Origin: FEN-1279 sp964501535
Lineage (GTDB): Bacteria; Bacteroidota; Ignavibacteria; Tepidaquicellales; Tepidaquicellaceae
Reading direction: 5' to 3'
Assembly (NCBI GenBank): GCA_964501535.1
Contig: CAZCSV010000005.1
Coordinates: forward strand, 62,001-126,000
DNA: 64,000 nt
Numbering within the stretch: position 1 is the stretch's first letter; every line of letters begins with the position of its first letter. Of the stretch, positions 1-9,089 are shown piece after piece. Under the pieces are notes generated by a model. It was not told the origin of the DNA, ran no database searches, and saw only the letters and a list, made by a program, of their open reading frames with translations. Position numbers and translations under genes: made by a program.

Positions 1-483
1 GTACAGGGAGGACCGTTAATGCATGTGATTTCGGCGAAAGCGGTTGCTTTCAAGGAAGCATTGGAGGATTCGTTTACTTTATACGCTAAGCAGGTTATAA
101 GCAATGCGAAGGCATTTTCGGCCAAACTTACATCAATGGATTATAAGATAATATCCGGCGGAACGGATAATCATTTAATGCTGGTTGATTTAAGAAATAA
201 AAACATAACGGGCAAAGCAGCGCAGGAAGCGCTCGATGAAGTCGGTATAACGTGCAATAAAAACGGCGTTCCTTTCGATGACAAGAGCCCGATGATTACG
301 AGCGGGATAAGGCTTGGTACACCTGCATTAACGACAAGGGGAATGAAAGAAGCGGAGATGGAGTTGATAGCGGAATTAATAGACAAAGTCGTTACAAATC
401 CAAACGATGAAAAAGTAAAAGCGGAAGTACAGGAAGAAGTAAAGAAATTAACCTCACGCTTTACAATGTATGGAAAAAGATGA
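1..483 (+). CDS. glyA: Serine hydroxymethyltransferase, C-terminal part
   Basis: This is the 3' end of a gene that begins before the window; frame 1 is open from the first base (V-Q-G-G-P-L-M-H). SHMT is a PLP enzyme that converts serine and tetrahydrofolate to glycine and methylene-tetrahydrofolate. The segment after the catalytic lysine is recognisable: QGGPLMH, AFKEAL, GTDNHLMLVDL, and the C-terminal SGIRLGTPALTTRG that helps bind substrate and PLP phosphate. About 160 of the usual 420-430 residues are present, so the PLP lysine is outside the window. The internal ATG at 19 is not the start. The end overlaps tatC by 14 bases, which suggests translational coupling. Its one-carbon product is also used by ThyX at 60465. 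Confidence 0.96.
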   Translation, partial: VQGGPLMHVISAKAVAFKEALEDSFTLYAKQVISNAKAFSAKLTSMDYKIISGGTDNHLMLVDLRNKNITGKAAQEALDEVGITCNKNGVPFDDKSPMITSGIRLGTPALTTRGMKEAEMELIAELIDKVVTNPNDEKVKAEVQEEVKKLTSRFTMYGKR

Positions 484-1216
484 AAAAGAAATGTCGTTTC
501 TGGATCATCTTGAAGAGCTGAGATGGCGGATAATAAAGGCTTTGTCAGGAATAATAATCGGCAGTATAGTTACGGCATTTTTTATTGATCGGATAGTAAA
601 TAATATTTTATTTGAGCCGGCAAAGAATACCGTACCTCCACTTACGATAATAAACCTCAAACCATACGGACAGTTTTTGCTTTATATGGAAGTAATTATT
701 ATAGGGGGGGCAGTATTAAGTGTTCCGAATATAATATATCAGTTCTGGAGATTTATAGAGCCGGCTTTGAAGCCGAACGAAAGGAAATACATTGTGAGCA
801 TAGTGCTTTTCACGACCGTTTGTTTTCTTTCCGGAGTTGTATTTTCTTATTATTTATTATTGCCTGCGGCGCTCGGATTTTTTGCGGGTTTCGGAACGAC
901 TGTTATAGAGAATAACATTGCGGCGAACGAGTATTTAAGTTTCGTGATATCGATGGTACTTGCTTCGGGATTGGTATTTGAATTGCCAATGGCATCATTT
1001 TTTCTTTCGAAGATCGGGATTTTAAAGCCGTCTTTTATGAGGAAATACAGGCGTCACGCGGTAATTGCAATATTATTAATTGCCGCGATAGTAACACCGG
1101 GACCCGACATAACGAGCCAGGTAATGCTTGGGATACCGCTTTTTATACTGTATGAAATAAGCATTTTAATATGTAAATATTCGCAGAGGAAAGAAAAGCC
1201 GGGAGAAAACGGTTAG
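470..1216 (+). CDS. tatC: Sec-independent protein translocase TatC
   Basis: TatC is the membrane receptor of the twin-arginine pathway and binds RR signal peptides of folded cargo. The 248-residue product has the family's N-terminal signature FLDHLEELRWRI (residues 10-21), a first membrane helix directly after it, and about six hydrophobic segments ending near residue 235. The conserved glutamate-containing loop after TM2 (RFIEPALKPNE) and the FELP in TM4 are present. The start at 470 lies inside glyA; ATG 491 (MSFLDHLEEL) is an equally good alternative that would abolish the overlap. No tatA/tatB gene is nearby. The next gene follows after 23 bp, so glyA-tatC-polyprenyl synthase is probably one transcript. 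Confidence 0.95.
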   Translation: MEKDEKEMSFLDHLEELRWRIIKALSGIIIGSIVTAFFIDRIVNNILFEPAKNTVPPLTIINLKPYGQFLLYMEVIIIGGAVLSVPNIIYQFWRFIEPALKPNERKYIVSIVLFTTVCFLSGVVFSYYLLLPAALGFFAGFGTTVIENNIAANEYLSFVISMVLASGLVFELPMASFFLSKIGILKPSFMRKYRRHAVIAILLIAAIVTPGPDITSQVMLGIPLFILYEISILICKYSQRKEKPGENG

Positions 1217-1239
1217 ACACTCTTGCGGGAAAGAAATTA

Positions 1240-2208
1240 ATGAACTTAAAAGAAATAATATCACCGGTAGCGAATGAACTTGAGGAATTTCAAAAGCAAT
1301 TTGCAGGTTCTTTGAAATCCAAGGTTGCTTTAATAGATTTAATTACGCGTTATATACTCAGGCAGAAGGGGAAAAAGATAAGGCCGATACTGGTACTGCT
1401 GGGTGCAAAAATATGCGGTGAAATAAACCAGAGGACATACATAGCAGCTAACCTTGTAGAGCTTCTACACACGGCGACTTTGATTCACGATGATGTTGTT
1501 GATGATGCAAAGAAACGAAGGGGGCTTGCATCCATAAACGCGGTATGGAAAAACAAAGCTTCAGTATTAATTGGTGATTATTTGTTGTCAAAGGGATTAT
1601 TGATTTCTTTAGAAAACAAGGAATGCGAGTTTTTATATACTACATCCGAGGCTGTAAGAAGGATGAGCGAAGGGGAACTTCTGCAGATTCAAAAAGCCCG
1701 TAATTTTGATGCTACGGAGGAAACATATTTCAGGGTTATATCCGATAAGACCGCTTCACTGATAAAAACCTGCTGCAAGCTGGGAGCATTGAGCTCAACG
1801 AAAGACGAGAGAAAGATAGATGCGTTATCGACATACGGAGAAAATCTCGGGATAGCATTTCAGCTGCGTGATGACCTTTTGGATTACATAGGAAGAAAAA
1901 AGCTTCTCGGAAAGTCGACGGGGAACGATGTAAAGGAAAAGAAATTCACGTTACCGCTGATATATTCACTCGAGAACGCCCCGAAGAAAAAAGCAGGCGC
2001 GATTATGAAATTAATTAAAAGCGATTCAGTAAAGAAATTTGAATCTGTTTATTACTTTGTCGAGGAATATGGCGGGATAGAATATGCTTCAGGCAAAGCA
2101 GATTTGTACAGCAGAAAAGCGATAGATGCATTAAAGAACTTCTCCAATTCTGAAGCGAAAACATCTCTTGTTGAATTAGTGAACTTTGTAACAAAGCGGG
2201 AATATTAG
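1240..2208 (+). CDS. Trans-isoprenyl diphosphate synthase, octaprenyl/heptaprenyl-type
   Basis: The 322-residue protein belongs to the trans-prenyltransferase (IspA/IspB) family, which elongates allylic diphosphates with isopentenyl diphosphate. The first aspartate-rich motif is LIHDDVVDDAKKRRG (around residues 85-99) and the second is LRDDLLDYIG (around residues 208-217). GKKIRPILVLL near residue 45 binds diphosphate. The small residues ahead of the first DDxxD motif and the length fit a long-chain enzyme making the menaquinone side chain rather than FPP synthase, but chain length cannot be fixed from sequence alone. It is the last gene of the glyA-tatC run. Its stop codon runs straight into a 9-bp repeat array that separates it from convergent trmH. 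Confidence 0.9.
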   Translation: MNLKEIISPVANELEEFQKQFAGSLKSKVALIDLITRYILRQKGKKIRPILVLLGAKICGEINQRTYIAANLVELLHTATLIHDDVVDDAKKRRGLASINAVWKNKASVLIGDYLLSKGLLISLENKECEFLYTTSEAVRRMSEGELLQIQKARNFDATEETYFRVISDKTASLIKTCCKLGALSSTKDERKIDALSTYGENLGIAFQLRDDLLDYIGRKKLLGKSTGNDVKEKKFTLPLIYSLENAPKKKAGAIMKLIKSDSVKKFESVYYFVEEYGGIEYASGKADLYSRKAIDALKNFSNSEAKTSLVELVNFVTKREY

Positions 2209-2294
2209 TTTGTAAAGTTTATAAAGTTTTTAAAGTTTATAAAGTAAGAGCGTAAACCTTACAAACCTTACAAACCTTACAAACCTTATAACTT
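2208..2294. repeat. Two opposed 9-bp tandem arrays at a convergent junction
   Basis: Four units of about AAGTTTATA (2209-2247) are followed by four units of AAACCTTAC (2254-2289), roughly the reverse-complement sense. An outer inverted pair TAAGAGCGTA / TACGCTCTTA brackets the second array. Transcripts from either side could fold into long imperfect hairpins, so the region may act as a bidirectional terminator. The trmH stop codon lies inside it. The same 9-bp family recurs at 18997, 28431, 38530 and 38981. Confidence 0.8.
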
Positions 2295-2819
2295 ATACGC
2301 TCTTAAGATTTGATAAATCCCAATCCCGAACGCCACCGAAACATTAAGAGATTGCTTTATCCCGTACATTGGAATCTCTACCGAAAAATCTGCAAGGTCA
2401 ATTATTTCTTTGGATATACCCGTGATTTCATTTCCGACCACGAGGCAGACGGGGAAATCCGTTTTCTTAAAATTCCATATTAATCTTCCCTCATCTGTAA
2501 TTTCAAGAACACAGATTTTTACTCCTTCCGATTTCAGTTTCTTTATTACTTCAATCGGGTCTTTGTGATATTCCCACGGAACGCTCAGTGTAGAGCCGAG
2601 TGCAACTTTTTCGATTTCTTTTCTTGGCGGGTGAGGGGTGTAACCTGTCAGAAAAAGCTTTTCGATGAAAGCTCCGTCTGATGTCCTGAAGATTGCACCG
2701 ACATTATATATGCTCCTTATGTTATCACACAAAGCATAAATCGGGTGACGCTCGAAATTATTTATTACCGTTAAATCTTTCCTGCTGACTTTTATTTCCG
2801 CGTGACTGAGTTTCTTCAT
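2286..2819 (-). CDS. TrmH/SpoU-family RNA 2'-O-methyltransferase
   Basis: The 177-residue SPOUT methyltransferase has the three family motifs. Motif 1 is NIRSIYNVGAIFRTSDG (residues 33-49) with the catalytic arginine, motif 2 is LVVGNEITGIS, and motif 3 is the knot IPMYGIKQSLNVSVAFGI near the C-terminus, which binds S-adenosylmethionine. It methylates ribose 2'-OH in tRNA or rRNA; the exact target cannot be told because the protein is a bare SpoU domain without the N-terminal L30e-like region of RlmB. It is monocistronic, convergent with the prenyl synthase and divergent from dinG, with about 109 bp between the two starts. Confidence 0.9.
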   Translation of the reverse strand: MKKLSHAEIKVSRKDLTVINNFERHPIYALCDNIRSIYNVGAIFRTSDGAFIEKLFLTGYTPHPPRKEIEKVALGSTLSVPWEYHKDPIEVIKKLKSEGVKICVLEITDEGRLIWNFKKTDFPVCLVVGNEITGISKEIIDLADFSVEIPMYGIKQSLNVSVAFGIGIYQILRAYKL

Positions 2820-2928
2820 AACACAAATTACGATTATTTTTTTTTGAATTCAGTGGAAAAAGATATAAAAGGAAATTTATTATTTCTTTTTTCACTTTTA
2901 TAAAGCAAAATCTTATTTAATTTGAAGT

Positions 2929-4917
2929 GTGAATATAAAAAACAAGATAAAAGAATTTTTTTACGAAGAAGGAATTCTTTCGCAAAAGTTCGAAACATAC
3001 GAATTCCGGAAATCCCAGCTGGATATGGCACTGGCCATATATGGTTCGCTCGAAAGCAAGTCGCATATTTTTGTTGAGGCACCGACAGGTATAGGGAAGA
3101 GTTTTGCATATCTGTTGCCTGCGATATATTATGCAAAAGAAAACAACACGAAAGCAGTAATATCCACGCATACAATTAATCTCCAGGAGCAGTTAATCGG
3201 GAAAGACATACCGTTTTTACAGGAGCATCTGCCGGTGGATTTCAAAGCGGCGCTTATTAAAGGAAAAAACAATTACATCTGTCCGAAGCGGCTAAGGATA
3301 GCATATGAAAATGCCGGTGCGCTTTTTGAGAATTTGGAAATTAAACTGCTCGATAAGTTATACGGCTGGTCGAGGCAGACAACGGACGGGACGCTTTCGG
3401 ACATACCATTTCAGGTGATTCCGAATGTATGGAGCAGTGTTTGTGCGGAGAGGGGGATTTGCACTAACAAGACCTGCGGAAATTACGAAGATACGGAATG
3501 TTTTTACGCAAAGGCAAAGTACAAAATTTCTCAAGCGGATGTAGTTATCGTAAATCATCACTTATTTTTCACTCTTTTTGCGGGTGTAAAGGGTTCGGAT
3601 GATGAAGGATATTTATACAAGAATGATTTCGTGATATTTGACGAAGCGCACACGCTTGAGACAGTTGCGTCGGAGCATATAGTCCCGGCGATTTCCCGCG
3701 AAATGATAAAATATTATTTGCTTAGATTATACAACGACAGGAAGAAGAAGGGATTTCTATTGTCTTTTCCTTTTCTGCATATAATTCCGGTAATTCAAAA
3801 TCTTCTCGAGGTCAACCAATATTTCTTTCAGGAAATTAAAAGAGAAATATTTCATTACAGGAACAAGGACGAAAAAAAACTTGCATTAAGGGTAACGGAA
3901 AAAAATATAGTAAAAAATATTTTAAAAGACGAAATTGAAAATCTTTTAAAAAATTTAAGGGGGCTCAGGCAATATTGTAAGAGCGATTTACAGGAAAACG
4001 AGTTGGTGGATTATATTATCAGGTTCGGAGAATTAAGCCGTTTGGTTGAAGATTTCCTGCAATTAAAAGATGAAGACGAGAATTTTGTTTACTGGGTGGA
4101 ACTATCTTCACAGAAAGAGGATGCAAATATTTCTTTATGCGTTTCTCCTGTGGACATATCGGAATATTTCAGGGAAAACATTTTCAGGCCGGATAACTCC
4201 TGCATATTAACGAGTGCAACTTTAACGGTGAGCAATAGTTTTGATTATTTTAAAAGGAGGCTGGGTGCGGAGTCAGCGGATGAGTTACAACTGCCGACGC
4301 AATTTGATTTTTACAGACAGGTAAAGCTTTACATTCCGAAAGAAATGCCGGAGCCGCAGAGAGAAAACGTCGAAGCTTACAATGTAAAGCTTAAAGAGTG
4401 GATTAATTACTTCATAAAAATGACGGAGGGCAAGGCGCTTGTGCTGTTTACGAATTCGCTTTTGATGAGGCAAATTGGCGGTGAGCTGAGGAATGAACTT
4501 GAGAACGAAAACATTGAGGTTCTGATGCAGGGGGAAGGAATTTCCAGGAGAAATTTATTACACAGTTTCAAGGAAAACACAAATTCGGTTTTACTCGGAC
4601 TGGATAGTTTCTGGCTTGGAGTAGATGTACCCGGAGAATCTCTGAGTAATTTAATAATAACGCGTCTTCCTTTCTTTGTTCCCGACCATCCTTTGATTCG
4701 GGCGAGATTGGAATACATAGATACGAAAGGGGGAAACAGTTTCATGGATTATTCTTTACCAGAGGCGGTTTTAAAATTCAGGCAGGGGATAGGGAGGTTA
4801 ATCAGGCATAAAACAGATACGGGTATTATAGCGGTTCTCGACCCGAGAATTATAACGAAATCATACGGAAAGCATTTTATCAATTCTATAGACGAGTGCC
4901 CGATGGAAATAATATAA
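2929..4917 (+). CDS. dinG: DinG-type ATP-dependent DNA helicase (XPD-like, Fe-S)
   Basis: The 662-residue protein is a superfamily 2 helicase of the XPD/DinG group. It has Walker A APTGIGKS (residues 51-58), the DEAH box in VIFDEAHTLE (around residue 238), and C-terminal motifs GLDSFWLGVDVPG and QGIGRLIRH. Between the ATPase motifs lie four cysteines (NNYICPKR, SVCAERGIC, NKTCGNY, TECFYAK) placed as in the Fe-S cluster domain of DinG and XPD, although five or six candidate cysteines are present. No exonuclease domain is fused. GTG at 2929 was chosen because the Q-motif-like region (YEFRKSQLDMA) needs residues before the first internal ATG. Probably unwinds R-loops, D-loops or forks during repair. 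Confidence 0.9.
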   Translation: MNIKNKIKEFFYEEGILSQKFETYEFRKSQLDMALAIYGSLESKSHIFVEAPTGIGKSFAYLLPAIYYAKENNTKAVISTHTINLQEQLIGKDIPFLQEHLPVDFKAALIKGKNNYICPKRLRIAYENAGALFENLEIKLLDKLYGWSRQTTDGTLSDIPFQVIPNVWSSVCAERGICTNKTCGNYEDTECFYAKAKYKISQADVVIVNHHLFFTLFAGVKGSDDEGYLYKNDFVIFDEAHTLETVASEHIVPAISREMIKYYLLRLYNDRKKKGFLLSFPFLHIIPVIQNLLEVNQYFFQEIKREIFHYRNKDEKKLALRVTEKNIVKNILKDEIENLLKNLRGLRQYCKSDLQENELVDYIIRFGELSRLVEDFLQLKDEDENFVYWVELSSQKEDANISLCVSPVDISEYFRENIFRPDNSCILTSATLTVSNSFDYFKRRLGAESADELQLPTQFDFYRQVKLYIPKEMPEPQRENVEAYNVKLKEWINYFIKMTEGKALVLFTNSLLMRQIGGELRNELENENIEVLMQGEGISRRNLLHSFKENTNSVLLGLDSFWLGVDVPGESLSNLIITRLPFFVPDHPLIRARLEYIDTKGGNSFMDYSLPEAVLKFRQGIGRLIRHKTDTGIIAVLDPRIITKSYGKHFINSIDECPMEII

Positions 4918-4984
4918 TTCCCGATAACAGTAAACAGATTTTCAATTCCATTTCTTATAATCAATCATTTAGGTATTTTTCTGT

Positions 4985-6496
4985 ATGGAAAACACAGAAA
5001 ACGAAAAATTACCGGCAGAGCCTGCTGAAAGCGGATTAAACGAGCCTGCCGAAGGCAGGGAAAGTGAAAATTCGGAATTAAGAAGGGTTATTCCTTCGGT
5101 ATCGGAATCGGAAAAATGCGTAATAGACGTGAATAAATCGATATATTCAAATGCACGTGCATGTGCGGTAAAAATACTTGTCAGATGCGAGCGCTCGGAT
5201 GCATACCTCGAGAAATTAATCGACACGGAATTTAAGAATACCCTGTTGAATGATTTTGACAAATCGTTGCTTAATGAGTTGACGCATGGGGTTATAAGGT
5301 GGTTGAGAAGGCTTGACTGGTTTTTGAACGGATTTTATCGCGGGCAGTACGAGAAATGCCTCTCCGATGTAAAAAATGCGATGCGTGTAGCGTTATATCA
5401 GATACTTTTTTTAAATAAAATTCCTTATTCGGCGGCTGTCAACGAGGCTGTGGAATTCGTAAAGAAAGTCAGGGGTGACAAGCTTGCGGGAGTAGTAAAC
5501 GGTTTATTAAGGACCATTATAAGAACGCTCGATGCACTTGTATGGCCAACGAGGGAAATCGATGAGGTCAATTATCTCGGTATAATTCAGTCGCATCCGA
5601 ACTGGATTGTAAGAAGGTGGATTTCAAGATTCGGTTTCGATGAAGCACAAAAGTTATGCGAAGCAAACAATAAAAGACCGTTTTTAACGATAAGAGTGAA
5701 TAAATCTAAAATAAAAGCCGAAGACTTTTACGCTCACATGCAGGAACTAAACATACCGTATTCACAGTGCTGTTACATAGATTATTTCTTTACTACGAAA
5801 ATGATGACCAAAATATACAATGATGAATTTTTCAAGAAAGGATACATAACCGTGCAGGATGAGAGTGCGGGATTAGTTTCGCATTTACTGGCACCGAGGG
5901 AAGGTGATTTGATTTTGGATGTATGTGCCGCACCGGGAGGAAAGACTTCACACATTTCCGAGCTGACGAACAACAAATGCAAGATAATAGCAATCGATAA
6001 ATATCTTTCCCGGGTTGAGACGATGAAAAAGAATTTCGAGAGGTTCGATTTATCGAACATTCTCGCATTTCACGAAGATGTAAGCAATCCCAGGACGGAT
6101 TTAATGAAGAGCAAGATAATCGGCAAAGTAGACAAGGTTTTGGTGGATGCACCATGCTCGGGGCTTGGAGTTCTTTCGAAGAAACCCGATATAAAATGGA
6201 AACGCGAGCCAAAGGATATATACGAGCTTCAGGAATTGCAGCTTGAATTGCTCGAGAGAGCTTCCGAATATGTAAAGCCAAACGGAGTGCTGGTTTACAG
6301 CACCTGTACGATTGAAACGGATGAGAACACGGATGTAGTGAAGAAGTTTTTAGAAAAACACAGCGAGTATGCATTGGATGATGCAAAAAATTATCTTCCT
6401 TCTGATGTCGTAGGGAGCAGCGGATGTATGGAGTTATATCCGCATATACATAATACTGACGGTGCGTTTGCGGCGAGGTTAATAAGAAAGCAATGA
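4985..6496 (+). CDS. rsmB: 16S rRNA m5C967 methyltransferase RsmB
   Basis: RsmB transfers a methyl group from SAM to C5 of a 16S rRNA cytosine. The 503-residue protein has a NusB-like RNA-binding N-domain (about 55-200) and a Rossmann methyltransferase domain. SAM motif DVCAAPGGKTSH lies near residue 313, motif IV DAPCSGLG near 388 with one active cysteine, and motif VI YSTCTIE near 439 with the catalytic cysteine. The first ~50 residues are an acidic, low-complexity extension (PAEPAESG...EPAEGR) not typical of the family; its DNA carries a CCTGCC-GAA-GGCAGG palindrome at 5045-5059. A strong hairpin terminator follows the stop codon. The preceding 67 bp hold no other gene. Confidence 0.93.
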   Translation: MENTENEKLPAEPAESGLNEPAEGRESENSELRRVIPSVSESEKCVIDVNKSIYSNARACAVKILVRCERSDAYLEKLIDTEFKNTLLNDFDKSLLNELTHGVIRWLRRLDWFLNGFYRGQYEKCLSDVKNAMRVALYQILFLNKIPYSAAVNEAVEFVKKVRGDKLAGVVNGLLRTIIRTLDALVWPTREIDEVNYLGIIQSHPNWIVRRWISRFGFDEAQKLCEANNKRPFLTIRVNKSKIKAEDFYAHMQELNIPYSQCCYIDYFFTTKMMTKIYNDEFFKKGYITVQDESAGLVSHLLAPREGDLILDVCAAPGGKTSHISELTNNKCKIIAIDKYLSRVETMKKNFERFDLSNILAFHEDVSNPRTDLMKSKIIGKVDKVLVDAPCSGLGVLSKKPDIKWKREPKDIYELQELQLELLERASEYVKPNGVLVYSTCTIETDENTDVVKKFLEKHSEYALDDAKNYLPSDVVGSSGCMELYPHIHNTDGAFAARLIRKQ

Positions 6497-6504
6497 CATA
6501 AAAA

Positions 6505-6532
6505 AAAGCCCTTAAAAAGATTTAAGGGCTTT
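6505..6532. terminator. Intrinsic terminator between rsmB and the 6607 gene
   Basis: A perfect 12-bp stem AAAGCCCTTAAA (6505-6516) / TTTAAGGGCTTT (6521-6532) with a 4-nt AAGA loop. On the plus strand it is followed by AAAATTTTT; on the minus strand by an eight-base U run. It therefore can terminate both convergent genes. Confidence 0.92.
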
Positions 6533-6606
6533 AAAATTTTTCACCTGATAAAAATTATTACTTTACATATACATTAATCATCCAATAATAAATCACAGAC
6601 GAAATT

Positions 6607-8049
6607 TTATTTATAAGTTTCGTCAAAGAAGTCGCCGATTTTAAGTCTTGCATTAATCAGCACAGTAACAACACCCAGCGAGCCGGTTGTACCTTTTGTA
6701 AGTCTGACCGAAGGTCCTATGGCGAACGAGCTGAGTGAAAATCCTTCACCGATACTGGACACATAAGCTTCCAGCAGCAACTGGAAGTTACGTTTAGAGC
6801 TTCCGAACGTAGCGTTAATCCTGACATCGAAAACGGAGTTAGCCAGTGTCAATTCTCTTCCGACAAATCCGCAATGAACTTCACCGAGGTATTTTGCTAT
6901 ATAGAGTTTTGACCTTGTTGACCTGAACACCCTGATGGGGTATCTGAATTCCCAGTTGACGTAGCCGCCTTTAACGATCACGTTATTAGGCATATATCTG
7001 TATGTTTCCGCCGAATCCGGAGCGAAATTCTTTATCTGAATCGGAGGGTCGTAATCACCTGTGTCAATGGTCGAGAAGTAACCAATCTGGAAGAAATTAC
7101 CAAACGGTATAACGTAGTTTACTTCGAGTCCGAGTTTAGGAGTGAAAATGTTATTGTAGTTTCCGAATTTACTTTCTCTCTCGTCTTTAGTGGCGCCCGC
7201 AGAGCGTTTCAATACAAGTTCTTTAAGTCTTGTCGTAATACCGACAGATGCTCCGAGCATATGGAAGCTTGCGCCTATAATATCCGTTTCCAACGGACCG
7301 GAGTAAGGTGTACCTGTATGGAACGAAAATCCGAATCCTCTTTTAATCGGGATACCGAGAGGGTCGCCGCCGAAGAAGTTCAGATACTGGTTAATATATG
7401 CTACGGAGTTTACAATTTCGATTTCTCTTTTTGGAGGAGCTAAGAATTCTCCTAATTTCACTCTTTTAACAGCCTCTACGAAAACCGATGCATAGTTATA
7501 ACCGGTTTTTGAAAGGTTATTTTTATTAATACCCGTCCATCTTATCATAAACAATAAAATTGAATCGGGAATCATAGATGCATTATATGATTTAGCTGTC
7601 GGGTCACCTTCTTCTCCGATAGTAACAGTCCTCATAGTCGGGTCAGTTAAATTGAAAGACAGAATGATTGTTCCCAAAGGAGGACTAATAAGAAGTACAT
7701 CCTGAATCTCCTTGAATTTTCTGTCATCCTCAGTTTTACCATCAATTTTAAAGTGACTCCATGAAGTCCTGTCATCTTCAATTTCTTTGAATACGTAATC
7801 TAATCCTTTCTTTGGCTCAGTACTCGTAGTGGTTGTAAAAGTAACGTTAGTGTCGAGAGTTATCGGTGTATATGTCGTATCAGCTGTTATTGTCGGTTGA
7901 ATAGTCGGTTCTTCAAGAATTATTGGAGTAGTTGTTGTGTCAATTGTAATCATTTCTTCTTCCTGAGCAAACATTTTCAGATTTGAGCAGAAGAAAATTA
8001 ACACCAGACCGATTATTCCAATTACCGTTTTTGAAATTTGATTCTTCAT
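6607..8049 (-). CDS. Secreted protein, candidate outer-membrane beta-barrel
   Basis: No named family is recognised. The 480-residue product has a signal peptide (residues 1-28, ending KMFAQ), then an acidic and threonine-rich stretch (about 30-80) with repeated TIDTTTTPI/TADTTYTPI-like phrases that looks like a flexible periplasmic linker. The rest alternates polar and hydrophobic residues with many glycine and aromatic positions (for example GFGFSFHTGTPYSGP, FFQIGYFSTIDTG), as expected of outer-membrane strands, and ends in a strand-like segment. It is the last of three minus-strand genes with a GldM-like and a GldL/ExbB-like protein, which suggests it is their outer-membrane partner. A PorP-like role is possible but unproven. 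Confidence 0.6.
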   Translation of the reverse strand: MKNQISKTVIGIIGLVLIFFCSNLKMFAQEEEMITIDTTTTPIILEEPTIQPTITADTTYTPITLDTNVTFTTTTSTEPKKGLDYVFKEIEDDRTSWSHFKIDGKTEDDRKFKEIQDVLLISPPLGTIILSFNLTDPTMRTVTIGEEGDPTAKSYNASMIPDSILLFMIRWTGINKNNLSKTGYNYASVFVEAVKRVKLGEFLAPPKREIEIVNSVAYINQYLNFFGGDPLGIPIKRGFGFSFHTGTPYSGPLETDIIGASFHMLGASVGITTRLKELVLKRSAGATKDERESKFGNYNNIFTPKLGLEVNYVIPFGNFFQIGYFSTIDTGDYDPPIQIKNFAPDSAETYRYMPNNVIVKGGYVNWEFRYPIRVFRSTRSKLYIAKYLGEVHCGFVGRELTLANSVFDVRINATFGSSKRNFQLLLEAYVSSIGEGFSLSSFAIGPSVRLTKGTTGSLGVVTVLINARLKIGDFFDETYK

Positions 8050-8117
8050 TTTTATTAATAATAATTAATTAACAATCTTTTTGTAACTATTTAATTATTT
8101 TTTATCTTTTAGAAAAT

Positions 8118-9044
8118 CTACCATTTTCCAAAATAAAAAGTGCCAACTTGAGAAACCGAAAATTTCGGATTATATTTATCTTTAACAGTCACATTGAACT
8201 GAGCCCTGTACGGTTCGTCTTTTCCCTTTGACCAAGCGTCGAACTGAGCTTCAGAGCCGAGCAATGCCAATGTTACGTCCCAAACAGTTGAGCTAACCTG
8301 CTGTGTTCTTACAGGACCGCTTATCGAAACGGACAAGTCACCTGGATTGCTTGAGACGATAGTAACTCTGAATCCGACAGAATTCTGAACAGATCTTAGC
8401 GATGCCTCCGGTCCTCCGGGACCTACTTTTTGTATATCAATTTTCGGAGCTTGCTTTTGTTTAGTCGGTTTGGTATCGCTCGAATTGCCGACCGTAAACT
8501 TAACCGAACTTTCACCGCCTAACTGAACAGCCGCCGACTGCTGTGGAGGAATGGATGCAATTGTCCTTCCGTCGGCTGTCAGGACGAGGGTTTCGGCATA
8601 AGGATTTCTGATTTTAGTAACCGAATACTGTGTCAGTTCAACGCCCTGCACCGTTGCGATTTTTTGCTGTTCTTTAGGAATATCCACCTTTGTCTGCTGT
8701 TGTGTAAATGTCGGTTGGTCTCTCTGTATTTGTATCTGCGGAGGTGGCTGCTGCTGGGGTACATCTTTTTTCAGCTGTTCGAGCTGAGCCATTAATTTTG
8801 ACATATCTTCCGCAGTATATTTCATATTAGTATCTATAGTGATGCTTGGAATAAGTCCCAAAGCAAGGATAGAATCAATATATTTTTTCAGCGAGTCCGC
8901 ATATGTTTTCTGAACTACTGTTTTTGCGTCAAGTACCTCTTCAAGGTTTATATCAGCACCTTTAAGAGCTATAACGCAAATCACGAATATATATAATACC
9001 TGATATATAACGAATTTTACATCTCTTGTGCCGCCTTTTTTCAT
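8118..9044 (-). CDS. Single-span membrane-anchored periplasmic protein, GldM-like topology
   Basis: The 308-residue product has a short basic N-terminus, one membrane helix (about residues 10-29, FVIYQVLYIFVICVIAL) and a large periplasmic part. The sequence around the helix, Y-x-VL...IAL...EEVLDA, resembles the N-terminal helix of the T9SS motor protein GldM, but the protein is much shorter than GldM (about 500 residues). A Gln/Pro-rich linker (about 95-120, PQQQPPPQIQIQ) leads to a C-terminal region rich in beta-strand patterns. The gene lies 45 bp after a multi-span membrane protein with ExbB/MotA-like features, matching the gldL-gldM or exbB-exbD order. The gldM assignment is tentative; an ExbD/TolR analogue is the main alternative. 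Confidence 0.55.
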   Translation of the reverse strand: MKKGGTRDVKFVIYQVLYIFVICVIALKGADINLEEVLDAKTVVQKTYADSLKKYIDSILALGLIPSITIDTNMKYTAEDMSKLMAQLEQLKKDVPQQQPPPQIQIQRDQPTFTQQQTKVDIPKEQQKIATVQGVELTQYSVTKIRNPYAETLVLTADGRTIASIPPQQSAAVQLGGESSVKFTVGNSSDTKPTKQKQAPKIDIQKVGPGGPEASLRSVQNSVGFRVTIVSSNPGDLSVSISGPVRTQQVSSTVWDVTLALLGSEAQFDAWSKGKDEPYRAQFNVTVKDKYNPKFSVSQVGTFYFGKW

Positions 9045-9089
9045 ATGCTTTTTAAAAATTTATTATTGAAAAAAGATTAATTTAAAAAT

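Noticed and set aside
470..483. Frameshift between glyA and tatC
   Set aside because: Both proteins are intact at the overlap, with correct C-terminus and N-terminus, so this is coupled overlap, not a frameshift.
5832..6386. Long minus-strand open frame opposite rsmB
   Set aside because: It lies fully antisense to the conserved methyltransferase domain and has no recognisable protein features.
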